Shown here: one piece after another, positions 45,329 to 58,133 of the stretch
Numbering within the stretch: position 1 is the first letter of the stretch
Layout of the letters: each line of letters begins with the position of its first letter
Source of the DNA: Gluconacetobacter sacchari
GTDB lineage: Bacteria > Pseudomonadota > Alphaproteobacteria > Acetobacterales > Acetobacteraceae
Direction of reading: 5' to 3'
DNA: 64,000 bases
Assembly: GCF_014174255.1 (NCBI RefSeq)
Contig: NZ_JABEQJ010000002.1
Coordinates: 186,001 to 250,000 of the forward strand
Translations under genes and position numbers: made by a program
Notes under the pieces: model-generated
Told to the model about the DNA's origin: nothing
Databases searched by the model: none
What the model saw: the letters and a program-made list of their open reading frames with translations, nothing else

Positions 45329-45995
45329 CCCGGCGTCGGTGGCGCTGTTTCTGATCCATGGCTGGGGATTTACGCCCGATTTCTGGCAGCCGGTCCGCGC
45401 GCGGTTGGGCCAGGTCGAGGCCACGGCGCTGGATCTCGGTTTCTTCGGTGCCGCGCGGATGGCGGATCGGCCGGCGGGACGCCATGTTGCGGTCGGCCAT
45501 TCGCTGGGTGCGCTGTGGCTGCTGCTGAACCCACCGGCCGAGTGCGTCGGCATGCTGCTGATCAACGGGTTCGCCCGTTTCGGCGCCGCGGAAGACTACC
45601 GCCAGGGCGTCTCGCCGCGCGTGATCGAACGGATGGCGCGCGGGCTGGACCATCATCCGGACGATGTGGTCGCCGCCTTTCGCGGCCGGACCGGAATCAC
45701 GACCCCTGCACCCGGCGCCGCCCGGGCGGAGCGGCTGGCCTGGGCGCTGGACCTGCTGCGGAACGCCGATGCGCGCGCGGCGTGCGATGCGGGGCAGGGC
45801 GCCGGCCTGCCACCGATCCGGGTGCTGGCAGGCGCCGAGGACCCCATCGCGCCGCCTGCGATGACCGAAGCCAGCTTCCTTGGCCGCGTGCCGGTGGAAT
45901 GGGTCGAGGATGGTGGCCATCTGCTGCCTCTGACCCATCCCGACCGATGCGCCGACGCCATCACCCGCATGATCGCGGAGCCCTGCCCGCCATGA
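45312..45995 (+). CDS. Alpha/beta hydrolase, probable pimeloyl-ACP methyl ester esterase (BioH-like)
   Basis: The 227-residue serine hydrolase has a complete triad: FLIHGWGFTPDFW oxyanion strand, VGHSLGAL nucleophile elbow (Ser near 62), Asp in LAGAEDPIAPP, and His in VEDGGHLLPLTHPD. Its place inside the bio operon, between bioF and bioCD, argues that it releases pimeloyl-ACP from its methyl ester. It is shorter and diverged from E. coli BioH, so a BioG- or BioV-like isofunctional type is equally possible. The 5' end overlaps bioF by 17 bases and the 3' end overlaps bioCD as ATGA. Confidence 0.8.
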   Translation: MALSDDPASVALFLIHGWGFTPDFWQPVRARLGQVEATALDLGFFGAARMADRPAGRHVAVGHSLGALWLLLNPPAECVGMLLINGFARFGAAEDYRQGVSPRVIERMARGLDHHPDDVVAAFRGRTGITTPAPGAARAERLAWALDLLRNADARAACDAGQGAGLPPIRVLAGAEDPIAPPAMTEASFLGRVPVEWVEDGGHLLPLTHPDRCADAITRMIAEPCPP

Positions 45996-47410
45996 CCACG
46001 CGCAAGCAACGGATTGCCGCCCGCTTCGGCGCCGCCGAAACCTATGACGACGCGGCGCGGGTGCAGCGCCTGGTCGCCGGGCGGCTGGCGGAGCGGATCG
46101 CCGCCACCGGCAGGGCGCCCACCCGGATCCTGGAGTTGGGATGCGGCACCGGTTTTCTCACCCAGCATCTGCGCCGCCTGTTTCCGGATGCCGACCTGAC
46201 GGTGAGCGACCTGGCACCCGAGATGCGCGATCGTGCCCGCCGTCGCCTGGACAGCATGCAGGGATCAGGCCATGTGCGCTACCTGGTGCTGGATGCCGAG
46301 GCGCCGGAAGAGGTAGGCGGCCGCTACGACCTGATCTGTTCCAGCCTGTCGATGCAATGGTTCAGCGACCGCGCGGCAGCACTGGCACGGTTGGCCGCGA
46401 TGCTGACCCCCGGCGGGATGATGGCATTTTCGACCCTTTGCGCGGGCAGTTTCGCCGAATGGCGGCGTGTGCATGCGGCGGCGGGGGTGGCGTGCGCGAT
46501 CCCGCTCTATCCACCGCCGGCGACGCTGGAGGACGAGTGGCCTGCCACCGGCCAGGGCCTGTGGCAGGCCGAGACGATTCTCGACCGGCCGGAAACGTCG
46601 CTGGCATTCGTGCGCGAACTGCGTCAGATCGGCGCCTCGCTGCCGCGCGAGGGCACGCGCCCGCATGCGCCGGGCGTGATGCGGCGGCTGCTGCGCGCGC
46701 TGGAGACCCCCGAGGGCGTGACGGCAAGCTATATCGTCGGGTACGGCCTGTTCCGTGTCCCCGCCTGCCCGGGCGTCTTTGTGACGGGTACCGATACCGG
46801 GGTCGGCAAGACGCTGGTTTCGGCGTGCCTGGTCCATGCCTGGGCGGCGGAATACTGGAAGCCGTTCCAGACCGGCGTTGCCGAGGACATCGCCGACAGC
46901 GTGACGGTCGCGGAACTGGCCGGGCTGGAGCCGGCCCGCATCCATCCGCCCGCCGCCGTGCTGTCGGCTCCGCTCTCGCCCTTCGACGCCGCCGGGCGGG
47001 AGAATATCGTGCTCGACACCGCGGGGTTGAGGCTGCCCGCGCCGCGAGGCACGCGGCCGCTGGTGGTGGAGGGGGCGGGCGGGGTGATGGTGCCGATCGC
47101 GCCGGATTGCATGATGATCGACCTGATCGCCCGCTTCGCGCTACCGGTGGTGCTGGTCGCGCGCAGCCAACTGGGCACGATCAACCATACGCTGCTGACC
47201 TTGCAGGCCCTGCGCCGACGAGGGATTGCGATTGCCGGGGTGGTGCTGAACGGCCCCCCATCCCCCGAGGCGCGACGGGCCATCAGCCTGTTCGGGGGTG
47301 CCAGGGTGCTGGCGGAATTTCCGCATCTGGATAGGATCGGCCCGGCGGACGTCGAGCGACTGGCCCGGCTGCTGCCGTCTTTCGAACGTCTCCTTGCCCC
47401 TTATTCGTAA
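45992..47410 (+). CDS. bioCD: Fused BioC-BioD: malonyl-ACP O-methyltransferase / dethiobiotin synthetase
   Basis: One uninterrupted 472-residue frame carries two biotin enzymes. Residues about 1-250 are Bio[22 protein letters not shown] motif [27 protein letters not shown] and a C-terminal [11 protein letters not shown]. Residues about 256-472 are Bio[14 protein letters not shown] (P-loop, about 260-275), [30 protein letters not shown] and [13 protein letters not shown]. No stop and no well-placed internal start separate them. BioC primes pimelate synthesis by methylating malonyl-ACP, and BioD closes the ureido ring. bioB is not in the window. The last 10 bases overlap convergent lexA. Confidence 0.93.
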   Translation: MTTRKQRIAARFGAAETYDDAARVQRLVAGRLAERIAATGRAPTRILELGCGTGFLTQHLRRLFPDADLTVSDLAPEMRDRARRRLDSMQGSGHVRYLVLDAEAPEEVGGRYDLICSSLSMQWFSDRAAALARLAAMLTPGGMMAFSTLCAGSFAEWRRVHAAAGVACAIPLYPPPATLEDEWPATGQGLWQAETILDRPETSLAFVRELRQIGASLPREGTRPHAPGVMRRLLRALETPEGVTASYIVGYGLFRVPACPGVFVTGTDTGVGKTLVSACLVHAWAAEYWKPFQTGVAEDIADSVTVAELAGLEPARIHPPAAVLSAPLSPFDAAGRENIVLDTAGLRLPAPRGTRPLVVEGAGGVMVPIAPDCMMIDLIARFALPVVLVARSQLGTINHTLLTLQALRRRGIAIAGVVLNGPPSPEARRAISLFGGARVLAEFPHLDRIGPADVERLARLLPSFERLLAPYS

Positions 47411-48144
47411 CGGCGGAGCAGCCCGACCAGAAACCCCTGGATGCGCACCCGGTCGGCCGGCACGATGCGCGATTCGTAGCGCGCATTGGCGGGTTCCAGG
47501 GCGATGGTGCTGCCGCGCCGGCGAAGCCGTTTCAGCGTGACTTCCTGATCGTCGATCAGCGCCACCACGACCTGCCCGTTATCGGCCGTGTCGCTGCGGC
47601 GGATGACCACGGTGTCGCCGTCGAGAATCCCGGCTTCGACCATCGAATCGCCCGCGACTTCCAGCGTGTAATGATCGCCGCGGCCCAGCAGGGTCATCGG
47701 CACGGCGACCTGCGCCTCGGTCTCGCGCAGGGCCTCGATCGGCTGGCCGGCGGCGATGCGTCCGTAGAAGGGCAGGCTGACGGCCTCGGCATCGGTCGCG
47801 ATGGGAGCGCCCGCCAGACGGCCGGCGAAATCGCCCTTGATGACATTCGGCACGAAAGGCTGATCCGCCGTGCCTGGCGCGGGACCGGCGTCAGGCGTGA
47901 CATCCTTCGACGGGGTGGGAGGAGCCGCCATTTCCGGCAGGCGCAACACCTCCAGAGCCCGGGCGCGGTGATGGCGGCGTTGCAGGAAGCCCCGTTCCTC
48001 CAGCGCCGAAATCAGCCGGTGGATGCCGGATTTCGACCGCAGGTTCAGCGCGTCCTTCATTTCGTCGAACGAAGGGGAAAACCCCGTCCGCTTCAGGTGC
48101 CGGTCGATGAACAGCAGCAGTTCATGTTGCTTGCGTGTCAGCAT
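47401..48144 (-). CDS. lexA: LexA repressor
   Basis: SOS repressor and self-cleaving protease. The 247 residues consist of an N-terminal winged helix ([53 protein letters not shown]), a long Pro/Ala linker, and a peptidase domain. The cleavage site is Ala132-Gly133 (RIAAGQP), the nucleophile is Ser167 (GDSM) and the general base Lys205 (VTLKRL). The ATG at 48144 is the family start. Two LexA operators lie in its promoter. It overlaps bioCD by 10 bases tail to tail; moeA is upstream on the same strand. Confidence 0.97.
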   Translation of the reverse strand: MLTRKQHELLLFIDRHLKRTGFSPSFDEMKDALNLRSKSGIHRLISALEERGFLQRRHHRARALEVLRLPEMAAPPTPSKDVTPDAGPAPGTADQPFVPNVIKGDFAGRLAGAPIATDAEAVSLPFYGRIAAGQPIEALRETEAQVAVPMTLLGRGDHYTLEVAGDSMVEAGILDGDTVVIRRSDTADNGQVVVALIDDQEVTLKRLRRRGSTIALEPANARYESRIVPADRVRIQGFLVGLLRRYE

Positions 48145-48198
48145 TGGCACCCCGTGACATCGTTGTTCCGCCCGTCTGCCCATCGGTTGCCAGAAAAG

Positions 48199-48213
48199 GA
48201 ACAAACAGGAAAC
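48199..48213 (-). promoter_or_regulatory. lexA: Second, imperfect LexA operator
   Basis: Read on the minus strand this is GTTT-N7-GTTC, one base off the alphaproteobacterial SOS box GTTC-N7-GTTC. It lies in the lexA leader, downstream of the perfect box, centred about 62 bases before the start codon. Confidence 0.55.
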
Positions 48214-48224
48214 AGTTCGGTTGT

Positions 48225-48254
48225 GTTCTATATTGGTTCCTGCCCGTCCGTCAA
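48225..48254 (-). promoter_or_regulatory. lexA: lexA promoter with perfect SOS box over the -10
   Basis: The minus strand has TTGACG (complement of 48249-48254), a 16-base spacer and TATAGA (complement of 48227-48232). The direct repeat GTTC-N7-GTTC at 48225-48239 covers the -10 region, so bound LexA would exclude RNA polymerase. This is standard SOS autoregulation. The -35 lies just outside the end of moeA. Confidence 0.8.
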
Positions 48255-48265
48255 TATCATTGCGC

Positions 48266-49471
48266 TCAGATCGAGAGCGTATCCAGCCTGACCACGCGGC
48301 ACGATTCGCCCGCCCGCGCCGGCGGAGCGAAAGGCGGTCGCAGGATCAGGGCCTGGCTGCTGGCCAATATGTGCAACATCGCCGAATCCTGCCGGTCGAA
48401 GGCGGTTGCGACCAAGCTGCCATCCGGCACGCGGGACAAGGTGGCGCGCAGATAATCGGCCCGGCGGTCGTTCTCCGGCAGGTCGCCCCCAAGGATCGCC
48501 CGATCCTCGGGCAGGCACCGTTCCTGGTGCCCCGCCAGCGCGCGGATCGCCGGCAGCGCGAAGATCAGGCCGCAGACCAGGGCCGCCACCGGATTGCCGG
48601 GCAGCCCGAGGACCGGAACCCGGCCGATCCGGCCATGCATCAGCGGCTTGCCCGGGCGCATCGCGATCTTCCAGAAATCGACCGTCAGCCCGATCCGTTC
48701 CAGGCCCTGCTGCACCAGGTCGTAGCGGCCGACGCTGGCGCCGCCCACGGTCAGCAACAGGTCGGCGGTTTCGATTCCCTGCGCCAGGCGTGCGATGTCG
48801 GGCGCGGTATCGCGCGCGGCCGGCAGCATCACCGGCTCGCCGCCGCAGGCGCGCACCAGGGCGGCGAGCATCGGGGTGTTGGAATTGGCGATACCGCCCG
48901 GAGCGATCGGGTCGCCCGGCAGCGCGATTTCATCGCCCGTGGAGAGAATGACGACCACGGGGCGCCGCCGCACGGCGACCCAGGCATGATTCGCCGCCGC
49001 CACCAGGCCGATATCGCGCGCCGTGAGCGCGCGCCCGGCCGGGACGACCATTTCGCCCCGGGCGAAATCCTGGCCTCTCCGGCGGATATGCTGCCCGACG
49101 CCTGGTGTGGCGGCGACCGTGACCCGCTCCGCATCCTGCCGCGCGTTTTCCTGGATCAGGATCGCGTCGGCGCCCTGGGGAACCACGCTGCCAGTATAGA
49201 GTCTGACGGTCTCACCACTTCCGACCCGGCCGGGGAAGGGATGGCCTGCCGGACCTTCACCCACCAGCGACAGGACGTTGCCCGGCGCGCAATCCTCCGC
49301 GCGGACGGCGTAGCCGTCCATGGCGGACATATCGGCGGGCGGATTGTCCAGCCGCGCGGCAATGTCGGCGACGGCGATTCGTCCCCATGACTCGGCCAGG
49401 GATACCAGTTCCGGCCCCGTGGGCACGAGGTCTGCCAGGATACGCGCCTGGGCTTCGGCGACACTCAGCAT
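48266..49471 (-). CDS. moeA: Molybdopterin molybdenumtransferase
   Basis: Inserts molybdate into adenylated molybdopterin. The 401 residues begin [14 protein letters not shown] and include [52 protein letters not shown], the [16 protein letters not shown] loop, and [30 protein letters not shown]. The C-terminal domain IV is present. The ATG at 49471 has GGGA just ahead; a TTG at 49480 would add 3 residues. It is followed by lexA. In many alphaproteobacteria moeA-lexA directly follow trpC-moaC; here they are about 13 kb apart. Confidence 0.95.
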   Translation of the reverse strand: MLSVAEAQARILADLVPTGPELVSLAESWGRIAVADIAARLDNPPADMSAMDGYAVRAEDCAPGNVLSLVGEGPAGHPFPGRVGSGETVRLYTGSVVPQGADAILIQENARQDAERVTVAATPGVGQHIRRRGQDFARGEMVVPAGRALTARDIGLVAAANHAWVAVRRRPVVVILSTGDEIALPGDPIAPGGIANSNTPMLAALVRACGGEPVMLPAARDTAPDIARLAQGIETADLLLTVGGASVGRYDLVQQGLERIGLTVDFWKIAMRPGKPLMHGRIGRVPVLGLPGNPVAALVCGLIFALPAIRALAGHQERCLPEDRAILGGDLPENDRRADYLRATLSRVPDGSLVATAFDRQDSAMLHILASSQALILRPPFAPPARAGESCRVVRLDTLSI

Positions 49472-49630
49472 CGGTCCCAATTCTCCCGTGTTCGACGGTC
49501 AGGCACATATATCTGCGCGATTCGTGCGACTAACGCTTGACCTCGGGGCTCTGTATGCGCATTTTCCGCCGACTTGAACCACTGCTGCACCTGATTGTTC
49601 CAGCAGCGGCGGAGCAGTGCTGAGGATTCC

Positions 49631-49798
49631 ATGGCCAAGACCAACACCATTCAGATCAAGCTCGTCTCGTCGGCGGACACCGGGTATTTCTACGTCACGA
49701 AGAAAAACGCCCGTGCCCAGACCGGCAAGCTCGAAATGCGGAAATACGACCCCGTCGCGCGCAAGCACGTGGCCTTCCGCGAAGCGAAGATCAAATAA
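49631..49798 (+). CDS. rpmG: Ribosomal protein L33
   Basis: The 55-residue large-subunit protein is complete: [54 protein letters not shown] pattern with KKNAR, the alphaproteobacterial form without zinc Cys. GAGG lies 6 bases before the ATG. A strong terminator follows 41 bases after the stop. It is a single-gene unit divergent from moeA across about 160 bases, in which TTGACC at 49538-49543 may be its -35. Confidence 0.96.
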   Translation: MAKTNTIQIKLVSSADTGYFYVTKKNARAQTGKLEMRKYDPVARKHVAFREAKIK

Positions 49799-49839
49799 TC
49801 CATCCGGTTCCGCGCCTCGCGTGCGGGCTGGACATGAAG

Positions 49840-49870
49840 AAGGCCGGGCATCCGCAGGGTGCCCGGCCTT
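49840..49870. terminator. Terminator between rpmG and the FtsB-like gene
   Basis: AAGGCCGGGCA and TGCCCGGCCTT form a perfect 11-bp stem with a 9-base loop, followed on the plus strand by CCTTGTTTTC. It ends rpmG and probably also the minus-strand FtsB-like gene that stops 20 bases away. Confidence 0.85.
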
Positions 49871-49889
49871 CCTTGTTTTCAGGCACCCT

Positions 49890-50219
49890 TTAGAACAGCC
49901 GGTCGTGCGGTCCGTAGGGGATGACGAGTTCACCGGGCCGCGCCAGATTCAGCATCGCACGCGACCGTTCGTCCAGCGTGTCGCGGTCCAGCGCCTTTTC
50001 CTTCAATCCGTTGACCCTGCGGGCCCAGGCAGCCTGTTCCGACACCGCGTCCACCTGGGCGGCGCGGGCCTCGTCCAGCAGATGCAATTGCGCCTGATAG
50101 CTGTGGATCCCGTGATCGCCATGCATGGCGTTCACCCCGAAATAGGCGGTCAGGCCAATGAACAGGGCAGGGGGGACGACCATACGGACGGTCCGCCGCA
50201 CAATCCGGCCGATCTGCAT
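49890..50219 (-). CDS. Septum formation initiator, FtsB/DivIC-like
   Basis: The 109-residue bitopic membrane protein has a short basic cytoplasmic tail, one span (about 11-28, VVPPALFIGLTAYFGVNAM), and a periplasmic coiled coil (about 38-85, YQAQLHLLDEARAAQVDAVSEQ). The C terminus ALDRDTLDERSRAMLNLARPGELVIPYGP is the conserved FtsB/DivIC signature. It should bridge FtsL and FtsQ in the divisome. Its place downstream of eno is the standard one. The ATG at 50219 has GGGAGAA upstream; an earlier ATG (50246) would add 9 residues. Confidence 0.88.
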   Translation of the reverse strand: MQIGRIVRRTVRMVVPPALFIGLTAYFGVNAMHGDHGIHSYQAQLHLLDEARAAQVDAVSEQAAWARRVNGLKEKALDRDTLDERSRAMLNLARPGELVIPYGPHDRLF

Positions 50220-50255
50220 GGACGGTCTTTCTCCCGGTTTCCGCAAGGAATCGTT

Positions 50256-50324
50256 GGAATAGCTTACTATTCCCGATTCGGCGGCCGCTGGAAACTGTTT
50301 TCCGCGTTGCGCCGCCGAATCGGG
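50256..50324. repeat. Tandem stem-loops between eno and the FtsB-like gene
   Basis: Two adjacent inverted repeats. GGAATAG-CTTA-CTATTCC is at 50256-50273. The long perfect 14-bp pair CCCGATTCGGCGGC (50272-50285) and GCCGCCGAATCGGG (50311-50324) has a 25-base loop that itself contains GGAAA/TTTCC. The second begins 12 bases after the eno stop (minus strand). No U tract follows, so partial termination, RNA stabilisation or processing between the two genes is likely. Confidence 0.65.
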
Positions 50325-50336
50325 TTGCTGGCTTGG

Positions 50337-51635
<1,299 letters not shown>

Positions 51636-51793
51636 TTATGACTATTGGGCCCGTTGCAGGTCAGGCAGCGACATGCAACGGCGGCCGGGAAATCGTTCCC
51701 GACATGCCTGGCAGGATTCATCTGCCGCCTGTGATCGGTATCATGGGCAAGCGGCGAGCCACGCGATAATAGCAGGGCTGGAGGAAGATAAAC

Positions 51794-52267
51794 ATGAAAC
51801 GCCTGCCCCTTCCAACGGTTCTGATGGGAATTGTCAGCCCGCTTCCGGCCATTGTCCTCGCGGTCGGGGGGCTGTTTTCAACCGCCGACGTGCCGGGCAC
51901 GACCATGGGCCTGGTAGAATATGCCGCCCTGCTGCTGGCTTTCAGCGGCGCGGTCCATTGGGGACTGGCACTGGACCGGCCGACGTTGATCACGGGCAAG
52001 CGGCTGGATACGCGGCGCGACGACCGGCGGCTGATGATCGGGGGACTGCCGCTGCCGGTCGGCTGGGTAGCGTGCCACGCGACCTTCCTGGGCCATGTCA
52101 CGCTCGGGCTTGCCGCGCTGATGGCGGGATTTTTCGGGCTGTTTCTGGCGGAGCGGGCGGCATGGCGCCGGGGCGAACTGCCGTCGGGCTATCTGGCCCT
52201 GCGGCTGTGGGTCACCGCGATCTTCATGGCCTGCCTGGGGCTGGCCATGCTGATACGCCTGGCCTGA
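51794..52267 (+). CDS. DUF3429 membrane protein
   Basis: The 157-residue inner-membrane protein has about five hydrophobic segments. The family signature VEYAALLLAFSGAVHWGLAL (about 41-60) is followed by GGLPLPVGWVA and a closing span ending LAMLIRLA. Function is unknown. GGAGGAAG precedes the ATG by 8 bases. It is a lone plus-strand gene inserted between eno and kdsA, converging on kdsA with a 19-base gap. Confidence 0.85.
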   Translation: MKRLPLPTVLMGIVSPLPAIVLAVGGLFSTADVPGTTMGLVEYAALLLAFSGAVHWGLALDRPTLITGKRLDTRRDDRRLMIGGLPLPVGWVACHATFLGHVTLGLAALMAGFFGLFLAERAAWRRGELPSGYLALRLWVTAIFMACLGLAMLIRLA

Positions 52268-52286
52268 CCCCGAGTGCGACGACGGA

Positions 52287-54850
<2,564 letters not shown>

Positions 54851-55192
54851 TCAGTGCGTGGCCGTGGGGGCCGTCGGAGCCGGAGCAGGCGCCGGAGGGC
54901 TGGCCGGGGTGACCGCCGCCGGTGCGGGCGGCTGGGCCAGGATGTCGTGGCCCCCGCCGGTCGAGGCGCCGCGATTGAGCACCGCCAGCGTCAGCGACAG
55001 CAGCATGAAGATGCCGGCCAGAACCGAGGTGGTGCGCGTCAGCAGATTGGCCGTGCCGCGCCCGGACATGAAGCTGCCCATGCCCTGGCTGCTGCCGATT
55101 CCCAGGCCGCCGCCCTCGCTGCGCTGAATCAGGACCGTCCCGATCAGGGCCAAGGTGACGAACAGGTGCAGGAAAAGCAGGAGGGTGATCAT
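54851..55192 (-). CDS. secG: Preprotein translocase subunit SecG
   Basis: Small inner-membrane part of SecYEG. The 113 residues consist of a first span (about 2-20, LLLFLHLFVTLALIGTVLIQ), the conserved RSEGGGLGIGSSQGMGSFMSGRGTANLLTRTT loop, a second span (about 55-72), and a Pro/Ala-rich cytoplasmic tail. It follows tpiA by 35 bases and ends at a strong terminator. The tpiA-secG pair is standard in alphaproteobacteria. Confidence 0.95.
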   Translation of the reverse strand: MITLLLFLHLFVTLALIGTVLIQRSEGGGLGIGSSQGMGSFMSGRGTANLLTRTTSVLAGIFMLLSLTLAVLNRGASTGGGHDILAQPPAPAAVTPASPPAPAPAPTAPTATH

Positions 55193-55227
55193 TCTCGACT
55201 TCCGAAAGGGCGGCGCAGACAGACCGT

Positions 55228-55971
55228 TTACAGATCAATGGCGGCGCGGACAATCGGCAGAAACGCATCGGCCTCCAGGCTGGCGCCCCCCACCAGCGCG
55301 CCGCCGACCTCCGCGATCGGCAGGATGTCCGAGGCGTCGCGCCCGCTGACCGATCCGCCATAGAGAATCCGGGTGGTCTTGCCGGCCTCGCCGAACTGCC
55401 GCGTCAGTTCGGCGCGAAGGAAGCCCATCATGTCCGCGATGTCCTGGACCGGGGCCGGCACGCCGGACCCGATGGCCCAGATCGGCTCGTAGGCCACGAT
55501 ACCGTTGAAATTGTCGGGCAGCGAACCCTTGATCTGCCAGCCGACGGCGTCCTGATATTCGCCGGCGGCGCGCTGGTCGGCGCTCTCGCCGACACAGACG
55601 ATCGGCGTCAGGCCGGCGGCCATCGCCGCGAGCGCCTTCTCGCGCACCGTCTCGTCCAGTTCGCCATGGTCGCGCCGCCGTTCGGAATGGCCGAGAATGA
55701 CATACTCCACCCCCAGTTCGGCCAGCATGCTGGCCGAGATGTCGCCGGTATGCGGGCCGGACGGCGCAGGATGGCAATCCTGGGCGCCCAGAGCGATGCC
55801 CGTGCCGTTCAACAGGGGACCAAGGACCGCCAACTGGGTAAAGGGCGGGCAGACCACGACCGGCGGGGGGTTGGGCGTGGCGCGCAGGCCGTCCGCGATC
55901 GCGCTCACGAGCGCGCGCGACGGGGCGCTCAGGCCGTTCATCTTCCAGTTGCCGACGATCATCTGCCTCAT
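55228..55971 (-). CDS. tpiA: Triosephosphate isomerase
   Basis: Interconverts dihydroxyacetone phosphate and glyceraldehyde-3-phosphate. The 247-residue TIM barrel shows VGNWKMNG (Lys near 8), the His in ILGHSERR (about 93-100), the catalytic Glu in VAYEPIWAIGSG (about 163-174), and the phosphate loops ILYGGSVSG and GALVGGASL. The upstream sequence on its strand is AT-rich (TATAAAATAAATATAGG near 56000), a likely promoter. It is divergent from ppiD across 230 bases that hold no other gene. Confidence 0.97.
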   Translation of the reverse strand: MRQMIVGNWKMNGLSAPSRALVSAIADGLRATPNPPPVVVCPPFTQLAVLGPLLNGTGIALGAQDCHPAPSGPHTGDISASMLAELGVEYVILGHSERRRDHGELDETVREKALAAMAAGLTPIVCVGESADQRAAGEYQDAVGWQIKGSLPDNFNGIVAYEPIWAIGSGVPAPVQDIADMMGFLRAELTRQFGEAGKTTRILYGGSVSGRDASDILPIAEVGGALVGGASLEADAFLPIVRAAIDL

Positions 55972-56201
55972 GTCGCTTGATCCCTATATTTATTTTATAT
56001 TGCAGGGCCGTTGCGCCGCCCGGTTGCGGATTCATGGTACATCATGGGCGCCACGCCTGCACAATGGCCATGTGACGACGCGGCACCCGCGTACAGGGTT
56101 CTGGTCAATCGCGGGGCGTATCCCTATGGTGCCCCGCCGAATATGGCGGCCATCCGGCCGCCGCACGCGCCTGTACCGCCTTCGTCCGGATATTGTCGTT
56201 C

Positions 56202-58133
56202 ATGATTTCCTTCCTGCGTCACGTCTTCGTCGATTCCTGGCTCGGGCGTATCATCGCCGGCCTGCTGTTCCTCGCCTTCGTCGGTTGGGGTGTGGGCGAT
56301 GTCCTGTCGAATATCGGCAGCGAGCGCGCCGATGTCATCGCGCGGGTGGGCGATCAGACCGTCACCACCAACGATTTCCTCACGGCGGTGCAGAACGAAT
56401 TGCAGCAGGTCGCGCGCCAAGCGGGCGTGACCGATCCGTCCCAACTGCCGGTCGCGACCAGGCGCCAGGCGGCGGAACAGGTGCTGCAACGGCTGGTGAT
56501 GCAGTCCGAGATCGTGCTGTCGGCGGACAGGCTGGGCGTGCGGGTGCCCGACCAGGCGTTGCGCGAGGAAGTCTTCGGGCTGCCGGCCTTCAAGGGGGTC
56601 GACGGACGATTCGACCGCAAGCTGTTCGATTCGCGCCTGCGGCAGATCGGCATGACCGAGGCCCGCCTCCTGGACCTGCTCCGCGCGGACATGGCGGTGC
56701 GTGCGCTGGTCGAGCCGCTCCAGAACGGTGCTCGCGCGCCGGAAATCATGGTCCGCCAGGCATTCGATTTCGCTGCCCAGACCCGGACCATCGATCTGGT
56801 CCGCGTTCCGCTGACCGCACAGGTGCCCGCGCCCGACGCCGCGCAGCTTCGCCGGTTCTACGACAACCATCCCTGGCTGTTCCAGACGCCCGAATACCGT
56901 CATGCGCGCATCGTCGTGCTGTCGCCCGACAGCGTGGCACAGTCGGTCGAGATCCCCGATGCCGAACTGAAGCGGCTATATGAGGCTGAAAGCGCGAAAT
57001 ATCACGTCCCCGAGACCCGCAGCGTGCAGATCGTAACCGCGCCGAACCAGGCCCGCGCCCAGGCGATCGCGGACCAGTGGAAGGGAGGCGCCGACTGGGG
57101 CCGCATCCAGGCCGACGCCAGGGATGCCGCCACGGTGCAGATGGATGATGTCCGCGAGGCGGGCATTCCGTCCGCGGGGCTGGCGAAGCTGGTCTTCGCC
57201 GCTGCGCCGTCCGACCTCCAGGGACCGGTGCAGGTCGATACAGGCTGGGTCGTCTTCAAGGTCACGCGGATCACCCCGCCGCACGATACCGACTTCGCCG
57301 CGGCGCGGCAGGAACTGCGCGAGCAGGTCGCCCGCGGGCAGGCAGCGGAGTTGATCGGCCAGCGCGTATCGAAGCTCCAAGATGCGATTGCCGGCGGCGG
57401 GCTGGACCATATTCCCGACAATCTGGGGGCCGCCGCGATTGCCGGCACCCTGGACGCGCGGGGCATGACGCAGGGGGGCGAGACCGCGCCGATCCCGGCC
57501 TCGCCCGCGCTGCGCCAGGCGATCATCGGAAGAATCTTCAGCCAGGCGAAGGGCGCCAACCCGACCCTGGTCCAGGGGCCGGAGAATGGCTGGTACGCGG
57601 TCGCGGTCGACAGCATCGTGCCCGGGCAGCTTCAGCCGTTCGATACCGCCATCGCCCAGGTGCGCGCGGCATGGAACGACGAGGCCGAGCGCCATGCGGC
57701 CAATGTCGCGGCCACCGCGCTGTATCTGGCCGCCAAGGCGCAAGGAGGCGTGTCCGCCGCCGCTGCCGCCACCGGCCGGCAGGTCGAACATCCTGCGCCG
57801 CTGACGCGCGGGCAGCAGGCCGATGGCGTGCCCGAGGAACTGGCGCGACTGGTCTTCCGCCTCGGTTCCACCGGGCAGACCGTCATGCTCGACGAGCCCG
57901 ACGGCTTCTATATCGCGACGCTGACCGCGATCACGCATCCCGCGCCCGCGACCCAGGCCATGCAGGTCGACCGCATCCGCACCAGCCTGTCGCAGGCCCT
58001 GGCGGATGATATCGGAATGTCGTACGCCGCCGCCCTCCAGCAGGCGGTAAAGCCCAAGACCAACATGGGCGCGCTGAAATCCGCCCTGTCCTCGGTGACC
58101 GGCACGGGCGGTGCCGGCGAGGGCAGTCCGTGA
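56202..58133 (+). CDS. ppiD: PpiD/SurA-type membrane-anchored peptidyl-prolyl isomerase
   Basis: The 643-residue periplasmic folding factor is tethered by one N-terminal span (about 15-35, LGRIIAGLLFLAFVGWGVGDVLS). A SurA-N-like chaperone region (about 45-190) and a parvulin-like domain (about 270-385, SVQIVTAPNQARAQAIADQW, with VDTGWVVFKV) follow. The parvulin signature is weak, as in many PpiD proteins that lack isomerase activity. I used the ATG at 56202; a TTG three codons earlier is possible. Its TGA overlaps the trpE GTG, so trpE translation is coupled to it. Confidence 0.88.
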   Translation: MISFLRHVFVDSWLGRIIAGLLFLAFVGWGVGDVLSNIGSERADVIARVGDQTVTTNDFLTAVQNELQQVARQAGVTDPSQLPVATRRQAAEQVLQRLVMQSEIVLSADRLGVRVPDQALREEVFGLPAFKGVDGRFDRKLFDSRLRQIGMTEARLLDLLRADMAVRALVEPLQNGARAPEIMVRQAFDFAAQTRTIDLVRVPLTAQVPAPDAAQLRRFYDNHPWLFQTPEYRHARIVVLSPDSVAQSVEIPDAELKRLYEAESAKYHVPETRSVQIVTAPNQARAQAIADQWKGGADWGRIQADARDAATVQMDDVREAGIPSAGLAKLVFAAAPSDLQGPVQVDTGWVVFKVTRITPPHDTDFAAARQELREQVARGQAAELIGQRVSKLQDAIAGGGLDHIPDNLGAAAIAGTLDARGMTQGGETAPIPASPALRQAIIGRIFSQAKGANPTLVQGPENGWYAVAVDSIVPGQLQPFDTAIAQVRAAWNDEAERHAANVAATALYLAAKAQGGVSAAAAATGRQVEHPAPLTRGQQADGVPEELARLVFRLGSTGQTVMLDEPDGFYIATLTAITHPAPATQAMQVDRIRTSLSQALADDIGMSYAAALQQAVKPKTNMGALKSALSSVTGTGGAGEGSP

